A stretch of DNA of 64,000 nucleotides from Hyperoplus lanceolatus. Lineage: Eukaryota > Chordata > Actinopteri > Uranoscopiformes > Ammodytidae. Positions 26,490 to 38,726 of this stretch are shown in pieces (positions within the stretch are counted from its first letter, which is position 1; each line of letters opens with the position of its first letter). The stretch is from NCBI GenBank assembly GCA_026929865.2, contig CM049402.1:26233001-26297000 (forward strand). Reading direction: 5' to 3'. The translations under genes were made by a program, and so were the position numbers. Under the pieces are notes generated by a model. That model was not told the origin of the DNA. It made no database searches and worked only from the letters and a program-made list of their open reading frames with translations.

Positions 26490-27300
26490 TGAGTGCACAT
26501 GGTCAGCGTCGTACACAGAGGTTGGCTTTGGAAAATAGACGTATGAGTGCTGCCAGCATTGCTGAAGGGCTTGAAGGGGTGGGGGGTCAACCTGTCAGTG
26601 CTCAGACCATACGCCGCACTCTGCATCATACTGGTCTGCATGGCTGTCATCCCAGAAGGAAGCCTATTCTAAAGATGATGCACAAGAAACCCCACAAAAG
26701 TTTGCTGAAGACAAACAGACTACGGACATGGATTACTGCAACCATGTCCTGTGGTCTGATGAGACCAAAATACATTTATTTGGTTCAGATGGTGTTAAGA
26801 GTGTGGAGCGGCAACCAGGTGAGGAGTACAAAGACAAGTGTGTCTTGCCTAGAGTCAAGCATGGTGGTTGGAGTGTCATGGTCTGGGGCTGCATGAGTGC
26901 TGCCAGCACTGGGGATCTACAGTTCATTGAATTCTAACATGTACTGTGACATACTGAAGCAGAGCATGATCCCCTCCCTTCATAAACTGGGCCGCAGGGC
27001 AGTACTGCAACATGATAACGACCCCAAACACACCTCCGAATGACCACTGGCTTGCTAAAGAAGCTGAGGGTAAAGGTTATGGACTGGCCAAGCATGTCTC
27101 CAGTCTTAAACCCTATTGAGCATCTTTTGGGCATCCTCAAACGGGAGATGGAGGAGCGCAAGGACTCTAATATCCACCAGCTCCTTGATGTCGTCATGAA
27201 TGGGTAGAAGAGGGTTCCAGTTGCAACCTGTGAAGCTCTAGTGAACTGCATGCCCAAGAGGGTTAAGGCAGTGATAGAAAATAATGATGGCAAAACAAAA
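26490..27300 (+). pseudogene. Tc1 transposase, middle and C-terminal part
   Basis: The plus strand gives RRMSAASIAEGLEGVGGQPV, SAQTIRRTLHHTGLHGCHPR (second helix-turn-helix), then VLWSDETKIHLFGSDGVKSV with the first catalytic Asp, VKHGGWSVMVWGCMSAAS, VLQHDNDPKHTSE and LNPIEHLLGILKREMEER. Frameshifts near 26730 and stops after 26935 and in the C-terminal part break it. Start and first helix-turn-helix are missing because the left arm replaced them. Confidence 0.9.
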
Positions 27301-27553
27301 TATTGACACTTTGGGCCCAATTTGGAAAATTTTTCTTAGGGGTGTACTCACTTTTGTTGCCAACACTTTAGACATTAATGGCTGTGTGTCGAGTTATTTT
27401 GAGGGGACAGTAACTTTACACTGTTATACAAGCTGTACACTGACTACTTTACATTGTATCAAAGTGTCATTTATTCAGTGTTGTCGCATGGAAAGATATA
27501 ATGAAATATTTGAAGAAATGTTAGGGGTGTACTCACTTTTGTGAGATACTGTA

Positions 27554-28119
27554 TATGTGTAGATTTTGTCTCACTGTATGCATCATAAAAAGACAATATC
27601 AACTCAAATGATGGGGGCCTTAAGTTAACACACACATTATTTAGTCAGGGCACTAATAGGTTACAAGTTACGGTTTTGTTGCTACAAATCTCAATGTGAT
27701 TTTGAAGGAGGTTTTCTGGGTTCACATTGGATATCTCTGTCAGACGGCATAACAGAGGGAAAACAAAATGGCCTCTCCCTCGGAGGATCAGACTACTACA
27801 AATCAGCATCTTCGCCCCAAATCTGGAGGCATCAGTGTTGTCCCTCAAAAGCCCCAATCGATCTCTCCCACCCACAAACATCTCTCTTTACCTCTGCTCC
27901 CCTGCCTCGCTCTGTTCCACTGGAGCTCTCTCACTCAATCTCTGTCTCCCTCCAGCCTCTCTCCACCCACTCCCTCTCTTTATTCATCTCTCCCTCACAA
28001 ACTCATTGCCTCCCTCCATCTACCCCTCCGTCCTCAAACTAATTGAGGCAGGTGGCCTCTTTTATTCCCCCTCTCCAAACCTCTCAGTGCTGCAGTTGCC
28101 AAGCATCTCGATTACATTG

Positions 28120-28122
<3 letters not shown>
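27554..28122. other. Unassigned stretch
   Basis: Pyrimidine-rich from about 27870 to 28080. The Pro/Ser/Leu-rich ORFs here are composition artefacts. Confidence 0.5.

Positions 28123-28215
<93 letters not shown>
28123..28215. repeat. (GT)n microsatellite, 93 bp
   Basis: Perfect GT repeat. Confidence 0.98.
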
Positions 28216-28216
<1 letters not shown>

Positions 28217-28328
28217 ATGAACATGAAAGTGAAATTCTCTTTCAGCAGTAGCCTCTCCAAACGGCACTATTTGGGCCTCAACATGCAATTAATCAATCCA
28301 GCTTGATAAGAGGGTTGATTTATACTGT

Positions 28329-28338
28329 CACACACACA

Positions 28339-28377
<39 letters not shown>
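28329..28377. repeat. (CA)n microsatellite
   Basis: CA repeat with one AA interruption, 110 bp from the GT tract in the opposite phase, so the two could pair as a hairpin. Confidence 0.95.
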
Positions 28378-28380
<3 letters not shown>

Positions 28381-28439
28381 TGACAGAGTCTAATATCTTT
28401 CACACAACAGAATGGGGGGGTGGAGGGAGACGTACAAAT

Positions 28440-28442
<3 letters not shown>

Positions 28443-28478
<36 letters not shown>

Positions 28479-28496
28479 GAAAGAGAGAGAGAGAGA
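28443..28496. repeat. (GA)n microsatellite, imperfect
   Basis: GA repeat with two single-base interruptions. Confidence 0.95.
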
Positions 28497-29763
28497 TGTA
28501 CCCACAATGGATTCTGTCAATTAACTGGGAGTCATTGTTTGGCTGACAAAGTTAACAGTCCCATAAATGGCCCCCATCAAGCACTGATGCATCTCAACAA
28601 CCAGTCAGAGGACAAAGGCAAACCCGCTGCACTTGGCACTGCTTCATTTATTTGTGTCTCTGTGTCCTAAAGGTTCCCTCATTTGGGAAGCAATCACATC
28701 TCATCCGTTAGCAGTCAATTTCCTGGCAAACACAAAGAAAAAGGCTGTGCCATCAAGATCCTCCTCACAGGACAGTCATACACCTCTGCTGCATTTGTGG
28801 ATTGACATTAGGCAGGTGGTTTGAATACAAATGCATTAGTTGAATACGAAATGCTTTCAAAGGCCTCCAAAGGTGTGCAGAAGTTATAGACTTTTTCTCT
28901 CGCCAATGCCCCTTGTTGTATAGTTATATTTTAGCACTGGAAAACAATGTGAAACCCTGTGTGTTTATATGTAGTGTTGGTTCATTCGGTTGGTTATTCC
29001 AACAGGCAGACGCACGTAGTTGAAATCATTAAAGAAATACTGTATAAACTTCTTGTGCACCGAAGGGGCTCCAATAGGAATAGGACTTATGTTGGAGACA
29101 TTTCTGACAGCAGAGAAACGTCCATGAATACCTTGCTTCCATTATTTTAAGCAGATTTGGGAGTTAGGTCGGCTCAATACATTTCACTGAACTAACTTAA
29201 CATTTCAAATGAAATAAATACAGGCAGTAGTGCAAGTGTTGCAGGAACAACACACGTCTCCACATTCAGTAGCAGCTTAATCAACCAAGTCAGACACAGA
29301 GACTGGCACTCAACTGTTGTCTAATCAGCCAATTATACTATGTGCCAACGTGGGTGAGACCAAATAATTGTCCCCTTTGTGCTTAAGTATCTCTAACCAT
29401 GCTTACTGTTTGTTTAGCTACGCCAGTATACAAACTGTTGCATTGGGATTCTTTAGCTACACCAACATTTTCTAGTGAAAAAAATAAATAAATAAAAGCT
29501 CAGACAATTATTGTTTAAGTGCTTATACATTTTCGGCTTTCTTTGTTACCCCTAACCCACACTTTCCAAGCGTGCCAGGAGTTAAAAGTAATGGCAAGCA
29601 AGCGCATCCTGCTGGTATTCTCTTGATGAGGTTAATGTTGTTTTGGGCACTATATTGAGGAATATTCAGTTCTTGTGTGTACTATTGATGTTTGCCAAAA
29701 TGGAATTTGGATACATATAGATTCTAAACTGAATATTTAGTAGACTAAAGGGCCTGTTCTAAG

Positions 29764-29765
<2 letters not shown>
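28497..29765. other. Unassigned stretch
   Basis: No gene or bounded repeat recognised. Confidence 0.5.

Positions 29766-29841
<76 letters not shown>
29766..29841. repeat. (GT)n microsatellite, 76 bp
   Basis: Perfect GT repeat. Confidence 0.98.
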
Positions 29842-29842
<1 letters not shown>

Positions 29843-30626
29843 TGTGCTCATCATACATGACAAATTACCAACCATCTCCCTTTCCGGTGAAGATATCTCT
29901 AAAGTTGCCGCAGTCAGGATGAAAACTGAGCTCCCGTCAACAGATACGTCTCCATGACAACATGGCAAATAAAAGCATTTGATATGGTTGAAAGCTCTCT
30001 AAAAAGATTTTAAGTGGACATTTGGTATTGTTTAGATAAAGATCCTGTTCGTAATAAGCAAGAGAAGCATGAGTCTATAACTCCTGATGGTTCAATATTG
30101 AATAGCTAGAAGTCTTCTCTTGCACATTGCATCTCGCAGATGCGATGTGGAAACAAAGTGGTGCCAAAGAGGAAATCAGATTTACTGTAGCATCTAATTG
30201 TATGAAATACTGTATGTGGAATGTGTTCTCCAATACAGACCAATTTCAATTGTGAATTTAGCTTGAGGTGGCAATGTTTTGAACAAGGTCATCAGGAAAT
30301 GAAGACCGCCTCCACTTGAGACATACACTGTTGAATGTAAGAAGACATTGTGAGTGAAAACAAGAAGTGTCATATAAGTAATACAGAGAAATACAACAGC
30401 TGGCTGGAGATTAGGACCCAATACAAAGGTTAGTTTGGCCTGGAATGTATTTCTCTAGATGGCAAGGGTGTGGAGAAAGACCAATATATTAATTTTACTA
30501 CATAATGAAGATGTAGCTGCCCATAGTAAAGAGAAGAGAAATATGCTTGCAGAGGCATTTCAGCTAACATTGTGTTGAGAGAAGGTAAGTGTGAAAAATA
30601 AGAGTTAAGAAGAATACTTTATATAC
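29842..30626. other. Unassigned stretch
   Basis: No gene recognised. Confidence 0.5.
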
Positions 30627-30634
30627 TGAGAGTG

Positions 30635-31210
30635 AAGGCCCGGACACACCGGCCCGATAATCGCCGTCGTAGAGTCTGGAGGGGGCGGGGACACAAATCT
30701 GTTTGGTGTGTGCCGTGAAATTGGTCGTCGTAGATGTCGTCGGGCTTCTTTTGCGGTGGGCAGTCTTTCAGTTGGAGCAATTTGTGGAGAGCTAGCAAAT
30801 CAGTGAAGCCCGGAAGAGAGGCGGGTAGAACAAACAGCTAACAATAGTTAGCCATTGTTTTAATGTGTTTGTTTGTTTCGTTCAGCGAGTACTCACATGC
30901 ATCAACCTTTGTTGACTGCTTGACACCATGCTCGACACTCTCTGCTAAAAATTGTGCTCTTTATGGTCCATAAATATAAATACGTATTTCTATCTATGTT
31001 AATGGTCTAGAGAGCCGTCCCATCATTTCCGGCTTCCGTATTTTTTCGGCCCACAATACAGTTTAGGGCCCCCTACTGTTATGGAGCCATTACGTCCCGC
31101 GCAAGCGCAGATCGTACGGAAAGTCAGCAGTCGGCTTGGTGTGTTCTTTGCACTTGGACCTGAATCGGCAGACTCCATTTTCGGGAAGTCGGACTGGTGT
31201 GGCCTGGCCT
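30635..31210. mobile_element. 576-bp TIR element with 8-bp TSD
   Basis: TGAGAGTG flanks both ends (30627-30634, 31211-31218). The left end AAGGCCCGGACACACCGGCC and the reverse complement of the right end AGGCCAGGCCACACCAGTCC are imperfect inverted repeats. The interior is CpG-rich, with CGTCGTAGA words near the left end. Eight-bp duplication suggests hAT, though the ends are not the usual CAGGG/TAGGG. No transposase. Confidence 0.75.
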
Positions 31211-31218
31211 TGAGAGTG

Positions 31219-32793
31219 GCATTCTGAGGAATATGCTTTCCTGAGAATATAGAATGGACACCACATTATCAATTATAAAGAAGAAGCATTAGGAATGTTA
31301 CATGCATGGGAAGCATCTAATGTTTTTGGTTTCTACTATTCTGTTGAACACATTTTATTTTACAGAGTGTCAGAAACTGTAACAATCCATTGTTTTGTAT
31401 ATTGTTGTGTGAACGCAGCAGACGTGGGATGCATACAGGTCTGCATTATAACTGTAGTTTAGTTAAACCTGCAGTGTGTAGAATTTTAGGATTTTATTCA
31501 TGGCAGAATTGGTAGAAAATATTTAAAATATCCACAAGTATGTTTAATTTAGCGCATAATAGCTGATTTTTTTTTAATCATTATTTTTTTCCAGATACAT
31601 GTCTACACTGTCAGTAAACCTCAACCTTTAACTCGGTCATACTGTATGTTTGTATGCATGAAGATGTTCTACTAATATATTCTTTAACACTATTTCCGGT
31701 GCGCTTACTTTCGGTTTGAGACCTCAACTTAGGGCAATAACAAATATAACATGTTCATCACACAGGTTATTGGTTGAAACATAAAGTATGGAAAATCGTA
31801 CAATCTAATGTTGGCTCGGTCTTCACTGGTCTGGCTCTGGAATCTCTCTGCTGGTCCTCTGGGAAGTGCATTTTGAAGAAAAAGTCTCGAGCAGACTCAT
31901 GTGTTTGTTTGTTGTAATATAGGTCAGCCAGGTAAAGTCCTCAAGTACAACAGAGAAAATGATCAAATGAAAAATACACATGTTTTCACAAGTTCCAAGT
32001 AAATGAGTAACTAAAGTGTATCTAGCTGCACAGCATTACAATACATGGAAAGACAATGTTCTTAGAAACAAACAAAGACCAACAGCGTGGCAAGCCTCAA
32101 CAGAAAATAAAAAGTCTGGTGGAGGGCGATCACCTTGTTTGCCAGCATGATCTCCAGCTTATAAACTACTTGGAGTTGACAAGAACTAGGGCTACTTACT
32201 TTTATTTGCAATATACGTAGTGGTGTTTAATTCAATGATTAACTAACTAACATTACATTTAGCTACACATATCTAGACATGCACTTCCTTGACCTGACAG
32301 GATAAATATACTACACCACAGTTAAAGTAATTACAGTACAGGGGACCAAAGGCAACTGTAGACGAAAATATCACTGTCAATTAATTATCTTAATATAAAA
32401 ACCCTTCCAACTTATGTACCCACCAAAAAAAATAAAAATCTCCTCACATTTGACACTTTGTGAGGGCTAATTTCAGACACTGGGTTATCAGATATATCCA
32501 GGCAAGCTGCTGCTCAACAGTTATTAAGGTAATGACATGTACCAGTAAAAGTAAGCGAGCTAAGGCATCATGTCAGAATGAAGCAGCAGCAGATATCACA
32601 CATACAGTATGTTCGGTAAAGTTTGCATGCAATACATTATTCAATAAAGCAGTTGTTCTCAGATCTGGGGCTAGGTATGGTCACAAGTAGGACTTTATTT
32701 GGGTGTTCTGTTTTTACCTTCTGTGTGAGCCAGGCAGCTGAGCGGAACAATCATTGCACGCTGTATAGGGTTCACCCCAACCCAAAGTATATA

Positions 32794-32801
<8 letters not shown>
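31219..32801. other. Unassigned stretch
   Basis: No gene recognised. TTAAACCTGCAGTGTGTAGA at about 31464 is a repeat word I have seen at ends of fish MITEs; no partner end found. Confidence 0.4.

Positions 32802-32859
<58 letters not shown>
32802..32859. repeat. (TA)n microsatellite, 58 bp
   Basis: Perfect TA repeat preceded by a short TGTG run. Confidence 0.98.
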
Positions 32860-32862
<3 letters not shown>

Positions 32863-35153
32863 TGCACATTAAGTTATAGTAAAAATGCTCTATTGCAATG
32901 AGTGTTTTAGCTCAAAGCAGAGCTTGTGGAGGACGGATAAAACCTATTAGTGCTCTGTTCTCCCCAAGAGGTTGTCATAAACCCAATGCTTCTCCTTCCG
33001 AACACCCTCCTTCCCCTAATCCTCTCCTAGAGCAAGTAGAGCAATCATCTGACTTCCTCTGATCTGGATTTATTTTAAACATCAGATTTATTTCTTACCC
33101 CTTTTATTTATTCCATCCCATGTCATTTGCATTTTTTACATTTCCGGCTTTGCGTAACTTACTTCTCCACGCGGAACTGTGTGCTGAATAACTGATGTAG
33201 ATACTCGTCATAGTGGACTTATCTCTTTCTTCAGCCTCATTTGTAAAAAAAAAAATCTTACATGGGAGTAACGTTTACGTATATGCATACAACACATACA
33301 TCATAACAGTGTTGTGTTTTGCACCTGATTAAGTAATTTTTTTTGTCACATCATTTTGATATTTGATTAGTGGTAACAGAATGTATTCTGATGCTTCAGG
33401 TTTATTTCAAGATTAGAACATAACACTTGAATGTATCTCATTAAAATACAAAGCATTTTAGTTTGTCGCCCTCCTAGAATATATATTTTAGAGGATGTGG
33501 GCATTGATCCTTTCCAGGTCGAGGATGATTTAGAACACAACCACTGGCCATCTATGTGCACTTCACAGAGTATGCCCTGGCAATCTGATCTAGGACATTC
33601 ACACCTTAATTAGTGTTACTGTAAGTCACCAACTCCTGATTTGCTTTTGTGTATTCATGTCCTTCAGCATGCCATCATCAAACATGCACAAGCATTTGCT
33701 GTGAACATAAATTATCTTCAATGTTCCCTTGGGTGAAGAAGGATGGTAGTTTAATTATAAACAATGGTAGTAATAAGTAATTAGATTAAAGGGTTAATTA
33801 ATTGCAACTGTTGTATGCATCTGTTTTTATAGTGTAAAAAAATGGCTCACAAGGTATCTAAAATACTGATCTGGGCTTTTCTGCTGAAAATAAAAAATGG
33901 AATACATCCAGTCCAATTTTACATCTGATTCAAATTAGATGAACTTTGAAGATGTGGGGTCAAAAATGGAGGACCTGCTTTGTTTGAGTTTGAATTGCTC
34001 CACAGGAGAATGGTTTATGGACAGTATTAGATATAAAGGATTCAAAGTTGTTTTAAATAAACCAAGTTGGCCTATTTTTCTTTTGGTGACCGAAGCTACA
34101 CTCTTCTTAACTGACAAAGAGCAACCCTTAAGCATATGGTCAGAGCCAATTGTCAAACAGGATCTTTGAAATCATGTTTAAAGGCCTTTGTGGTACATGA
34201 AACATGCACAAACACAGCAAAGCTTGGGAATTCAGAAAACAAAAACACGCACACTCCTGTGCTGGCCATTGACCTCCTTGGCTCAGAATGGCTAAAGATG
34301 ATTAGTTAATGCAAATCAGAAATGAACATAATCACTTCCATTAGAAAACTTAGCCAGCCTGGTGCAGAGCTTGCTCTCCTCTGCTGCTATATCTCCCCCC
34401 TCACACTCCCTCTATCCTTCCCCAGCATCTCTGCCTCCCCATATCCCTTCAGTCTCTCTGCCTGCCACCCACACACAGACAAGCTCTGTTGGTTGCAGAC
34501 TGGGAGTTGACATTCTGAGAAACCATTAAAAGAGCTCATTATTGGGAAAGAAAAGGAGGGCAGTAATCAAAGAGATACTGCTGGGGTTCCCTGATCTGTT
34601 CTGCACTCATTCCCCAGCTCATCTACCTTTCTATTCACATCCTCTGTATCTTTCTATCAGTCTTTGTTTCTCTCCCTTCTTTGTTCGCCAGCCTCAATTA
34701 AGCATTTTCTTAAAATACGCAATAATAGTTCATGTCAATTGTGCAGCAAGAGCTGGAGTTAGGTAGCACACCACCATTATGGATTTCTCTAATGTAGGCT
34801 AAACATTTCCAGAGACTTTTGTTGCATGACATTTCCTATTATTATTTTAATTCTGTACCTTGTCCCAAAACAAGTCAAATGTTCATCATGAGTTATCAGA
34901 GCCCTCATTTATGTTTTCGGATAGAAGGGATATGAAGGAGGAAACAACATAATCATTTGACAAAACAAAAACAGTGTGAGAGTTTATGCTATGCTGAATT
35001 GTTCGATGTCTAATGGGTTTCATACAACCATTTGAAATCAAATAGTGTGCTGAAAATATCTCACTTTTAACCTTCTTCTTTTATATTCTGCACTGTTGCC
35101 TGATGGTTGTTGGCCCCATCTCTGAAAGGTAGATGTTGAATTAAACAAGGTCT
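32860..35153. other. Unassigned AT-rich stretch
   Basis: No gene or bounded repeat recognised. A pyrimidine-rich run lies at 34377-34470. Confidence 0.5.
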
Positions 35154-35883
35154 GTACTAATTAGGGTTGCAAAATTCCGGGAATTTTCAAAGTTGGAAAC
35201 TTTCCATGGGAATTAACGGGAATTTACGGGAATTAACGGGAATAAACGGGAATTTACTAAATTTAAAGCAACCCAATGCACTAAATTCACCCAACTATGT
35301 CATTTCAGTCCAGACAAACATTCTAAACTGTAAAAACAGTTTTTTACACAAATTTGTAATATATTTATGAACATTTCATTTCAAATCAGATTGTTTTTTA
35401 AAGTTTATTGAGACACCCAACTTGATATCATACATTTGTTTTTGCTAGACCAGGTTTACAGAGGCTTAAACTGTGATTTTAAATATAGTTGGGTACAATA
35501 TATTTTAGCATAATCTTGACTAAAACAACCAGATTTTATGCAAGTACACTAGGCAAATTGCACATAGCACACATCCTACTGCAGGGGTACTGAGGCCACG
35601 CCCCCTACATGCACCGTGCATTCCTCCATCACATGGGGGGCATTTGACTTTATTCATTGAATGGGTGGAGTCAGACCCCATGGGTCAGACAGATGAGTAA
35701 AATTTTACTCAACATGCATCTTTTTGTTGTTCAGGGAAATTATTGATTGTTCATAACATAATCAAAACTTGATAAAGCTCTTCTTACAAATAGGGGAGAG
35801 TGGCCTAAGTTGTGCCAGTGGGCAACTTGTGCCACCCATTGTTTCTAGATAACCATAGAAGAAATTGGAAATGTGACCACATA

Positions 35884-37352
35884 CAGTCCCCTCCATAAGT
35901 ATCGGAACAGTGAGGCCAATTCCTTTATTTTTGCTGTAGACTGGAAACATTTGGGTTTGACACCAAAAGATGAATATGAGACAATAGATCAACATTTCAG
36001 CTTTCATTTCCAGGTATTCACATCTGGATCCGATACACAAGTGAGAAGATAGCATTTTTTGAAAAGGAACACCACATTTTTAGGCAAGCAAAAGTATTGG
36101 AACAGATAGAATTTAAATAAATTAAAGTGAATAAGACTTAATATTTTGTCGCAAATCCTTCGCTTGCAATAACCGCATCAAGCCTGTGACCCATTGACAT
36201 CACACAACTTTTGCATTCTTCTTTTGTGATGCTTTTCCAGGCTTTCACCGCAGCCTCATTCAGTTGTTGTTTGTGTTGGGGGGTTACTCCCTTCGGTCTC
36301 CTCTTTAGCAGGTAAAATGCATGCTCTATAGTGTTTAAGTCTGGAGATTGACTTGGCCAGTCTAAAACCTTCCATTTCTTGCTCCTGATGAACTCCTTTG
36401 TTGTTTTTGCAGTTTTTTTAGATCATTATCTTGCTGCATGATGAAGGATCTTCCAATCAGTTTGGTTGCATCTTTCTTTAAATTGGCAGACCGAATGTTT
36501 CTGTAGACTTCTAAGTTCATTTTGCTGTTGCCATCATGTGTTACTGTGTTGTTGTCAAGATGAACCTTTACCAAAGTGATGGAAAGGCTAAAGTTTGGAG
36601 AAAGAAAGGATCTACTCATGATCCCAAGCATACAAGCTCATCTGTGAAACACGGTGGAGGCAATGTCATGGCTTGGGCTTGCATGGCTTCTTCTCGGATG
36701 GGCTCATTATTCTTCATTGATGATGTAACACATGATGGCAACAGCTAAATGAACTCAGAAGTTTACACAAACATTTTGTCTGCCAATTTAAGGAAAAATG
36801 CAACCAAACTGATTGGAAGGTCCTCCGTAATGCAGCAAGATATTGACCCAAAACACAACAAAGGAGTTAATCAGGGTCAAGAAGTGGAAGGTTTTAGACT
36901 GGCTAAGTCAATATCCAGACTTAAACGCTATAGAGCATGCATTTTACCTGCTAAAGAGGAGACTTAAGAGAGTAACCCCCTAACACAAACAGCAACTGAA
37001 TGAGGCTGCGGTGAAAGCCTGGAAAAGCATCACAAAAGAAGAATGCAAATGTTTTGTGATGTCAATGGGTCACAGGCTTGATGCGGTTATTGCAAGCAAA
37101 GGATCTCACTTTAATTTATTTAAAGTCTATCTGTTCCAATACTTCTGCTCACCTAAAAATGTGGTGTTCCTTTACAAATAATGATATCTTCTCAGTTGTG
37201 TATCGGATCCAGATGTGAATACCTGGAAATGAAAGCTGAAATGTTGATCTATTGTCTCATATTCATCTTTTGGTGTCAAACCCAAATGTTTCCAGTCTAC
37301 AGCAAAAATAAAGGAATTGGCCTCACTGTTCCGATACTTATGGAGGGGACTG
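35884..37352 (+). mobile_element. Second Tc1-like transposon with long inverted arms, innermost
   Basis: Ends CAGTCCCCTCCATAAGTATC and inverse copy, flanked by TA. Inverted similarity runs about 660 bp from the left (35884-36544) and 628 bp from the right (36725-37352), far beyond the terminal repeats and into the transposase C-terminus. Only about 180 bp in the middle is single copy. Minus-strand left arm and plus-strand right arm both encode DDVTHDGNS, NLKKDATKLIGRS or the like. The N-terminus is missing. Confidence 0.9.
36545..37110 (+). pseudogene. Tc1 transposase, middle to C-terminus
   Basis: The plus strand reads VKHGGGNVMAWACMASSRMG, SLFFIDDVTHDGNS, then after a stop VYTNILSANLRKNATKLIGR and MQQDIDPKH, the position of the second catalytic Asp. 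Later SRLKRYRACILPAKE corresponds to the Glu region but is degraded. Several stops. The minus-strand left arm (36631-36362) holds a second, inverse copy of the part after DDVTHDGNS. Confidence 0.85.
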
Positions 37353-38243
37353 TATTTAAGAAGAGCCATCCATTTGACTCATCCTGTAAAGAAGGGAGAA
37401 ACATGGAATAAGATATAAGCACATTTAAGCTCAAAAAACTGTGTTTTGCCTTTCAAAGTAAAATTTCCATGATCAATGTTTTTTGATTATTGTGTCTGAA
37501 CAATTATAGACAAGTTTGAAAACATTTGACACATGTTTTAGTGCTTTATTATGCTACACTTTGTGTCTATATAATTAGGGCGATGTCAGCCCTAAACTGC
37601 TGCATCATGCTTATTATCCAAAATTCTGGGGTTGAGGTGATTTGTGCCAAAGAGCCTAGGTGAGTTTTAAGTAAGTGGAGTAAGTAATGGATGTGTCTTG
37701 CAATACAGTTTATGAGATATATATCAATGGCACAAGTTACCCCATGGTATTTTCTCCAATGGCACAACTTACACCACACCGGGGGCAAGTTGTGCCACAA
37801 GACAACTTTTTTCCGAAAGCTATATTTCGTCAACAGTTTATTCCAGATCCAAAGTTTTTATTGTCGGGGATGCACAACACCCTGCAATATATGTATATAT
37901 TTGAGTTGGAGACTTTACTGTCAAGGCCTCACTTTAAAGTCACTTTGAGTAAAAAGTGGCACAACTTAGGCCACTCTCCCCTAAATCTGTTCAAATGTAA
38001 TGTTTTTTAATTGTATTATTTTGCATGGATGTCTGCCTATGAACAAACATAGTGTTTAAATGTTTAGATTTATGTTTGTATGAAAAAAAAAATCATTTAA
38101 GTTACCGCCATTTAGTTAATTCCTATAATTTCCAATTTTGAATATTACCAAAATTCCCGAGCGAAAGTTCCCGTGGAAAGTTTCCGGTAACTTTCCGGTA
38201 AATTACCGGAAACTTTCCACCCCTTTGCAACCCTAGTACTAAT

Positions 38244-38695
38244 GCATACAAGGTGAGGAGCATCAGCAGATTATGTTTAGGGCTCCCTTAAAGAGCCAGA
38301 CCAAAAATGGCTCTCTATGCTGTGGTGGAAAACATATATACGTACAATATATTTAGGAACATCATGTTTTTTGCAGCTACCCCACCAATGCAAAGACACA
38401 ATAGCTAAAACTGAGACAAAAAAACTGTTCACAGTGAGACTTTCAATCAAAGAATGAGGCAAGTTCAGGTTATTGGGAAATGTGTTAACAGTAAGAACGA
38501 TGGCCATTTTGTGTGCTCCCGGTTAAATCTCTTCCTACTTTCAGTAATCATCTCTGTATTTCACTCAATCTTTCTCTTTTTTCAATTATTGTCTCGCGTT
38601 CCCCATCTCCCTCTTTATCCATCACACGGAGGGGCCTTAGTGCCAAGCCTCCATTGTATAGTGCACCAGTTACCACACACAATTTCTCTATGAAA

Positions 38696-38726
<31 letters not shown>

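Larger units (their letters stand above)
25913..27551 (+). mobile_element. Tc1-like transposon rebuilt with long inverted arms
   Basis: Ends CAGTATCTCACAAAAGTGAG and inverse copy, flanked by TA. Normal elements of this family have ~210-bp inverted repeats with one transposase between them. Here the inverted similarity extends about 577 bp on each side (25913-26489 and 26975-27551) and takes in the transposase C-terminus, which appears twice: on the minus strand at left, on the plus strand at right. The single-copy centre (26490-26974) encodes the middle of the transposase on the plus strand. The N-terminus is absent. Confidence 0.9.
35793..37981. mobile_element. TA-flanked TIR element, middle of the nest
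   Basis: A 25-bp perfect inverted repeat beginning GGGGAGAGTGGCCTAAGTTG is flanked by TA on both sides. The word TTGTGCCA/TGGCACAA recurs at least six times near the ends, a likely transposase-binding repeat. Without the Tc1 inside it is about 0.7 kb with no coding capacity. Superfamily not resolved (TA target suggests mariner or ISL2EU). Confidence 0.85.
35162..38235. mobile_element. hAT element, outer shell of a three-level nest
   Basis: Ends TAGGGTTGCAAA are a perfect 12-bp inverted repeat, flanked by the 8-bp duplication GTACTAAT (35154-35161, 38236-38243). The subterminal parts carry clustered ACGGGAATT/TTACCGGAAA-type repeats. Without the nested insertion the element is only about 0.9 kb and has no transposase, so it is non-autonomous. 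Confidence 0.93.

Noticed and set aside
27727-28251. 174-aa plus-strand ORF
   Set aside because: Composition-driven (pyrimidine-rich DNA and a GT tract), no domain.
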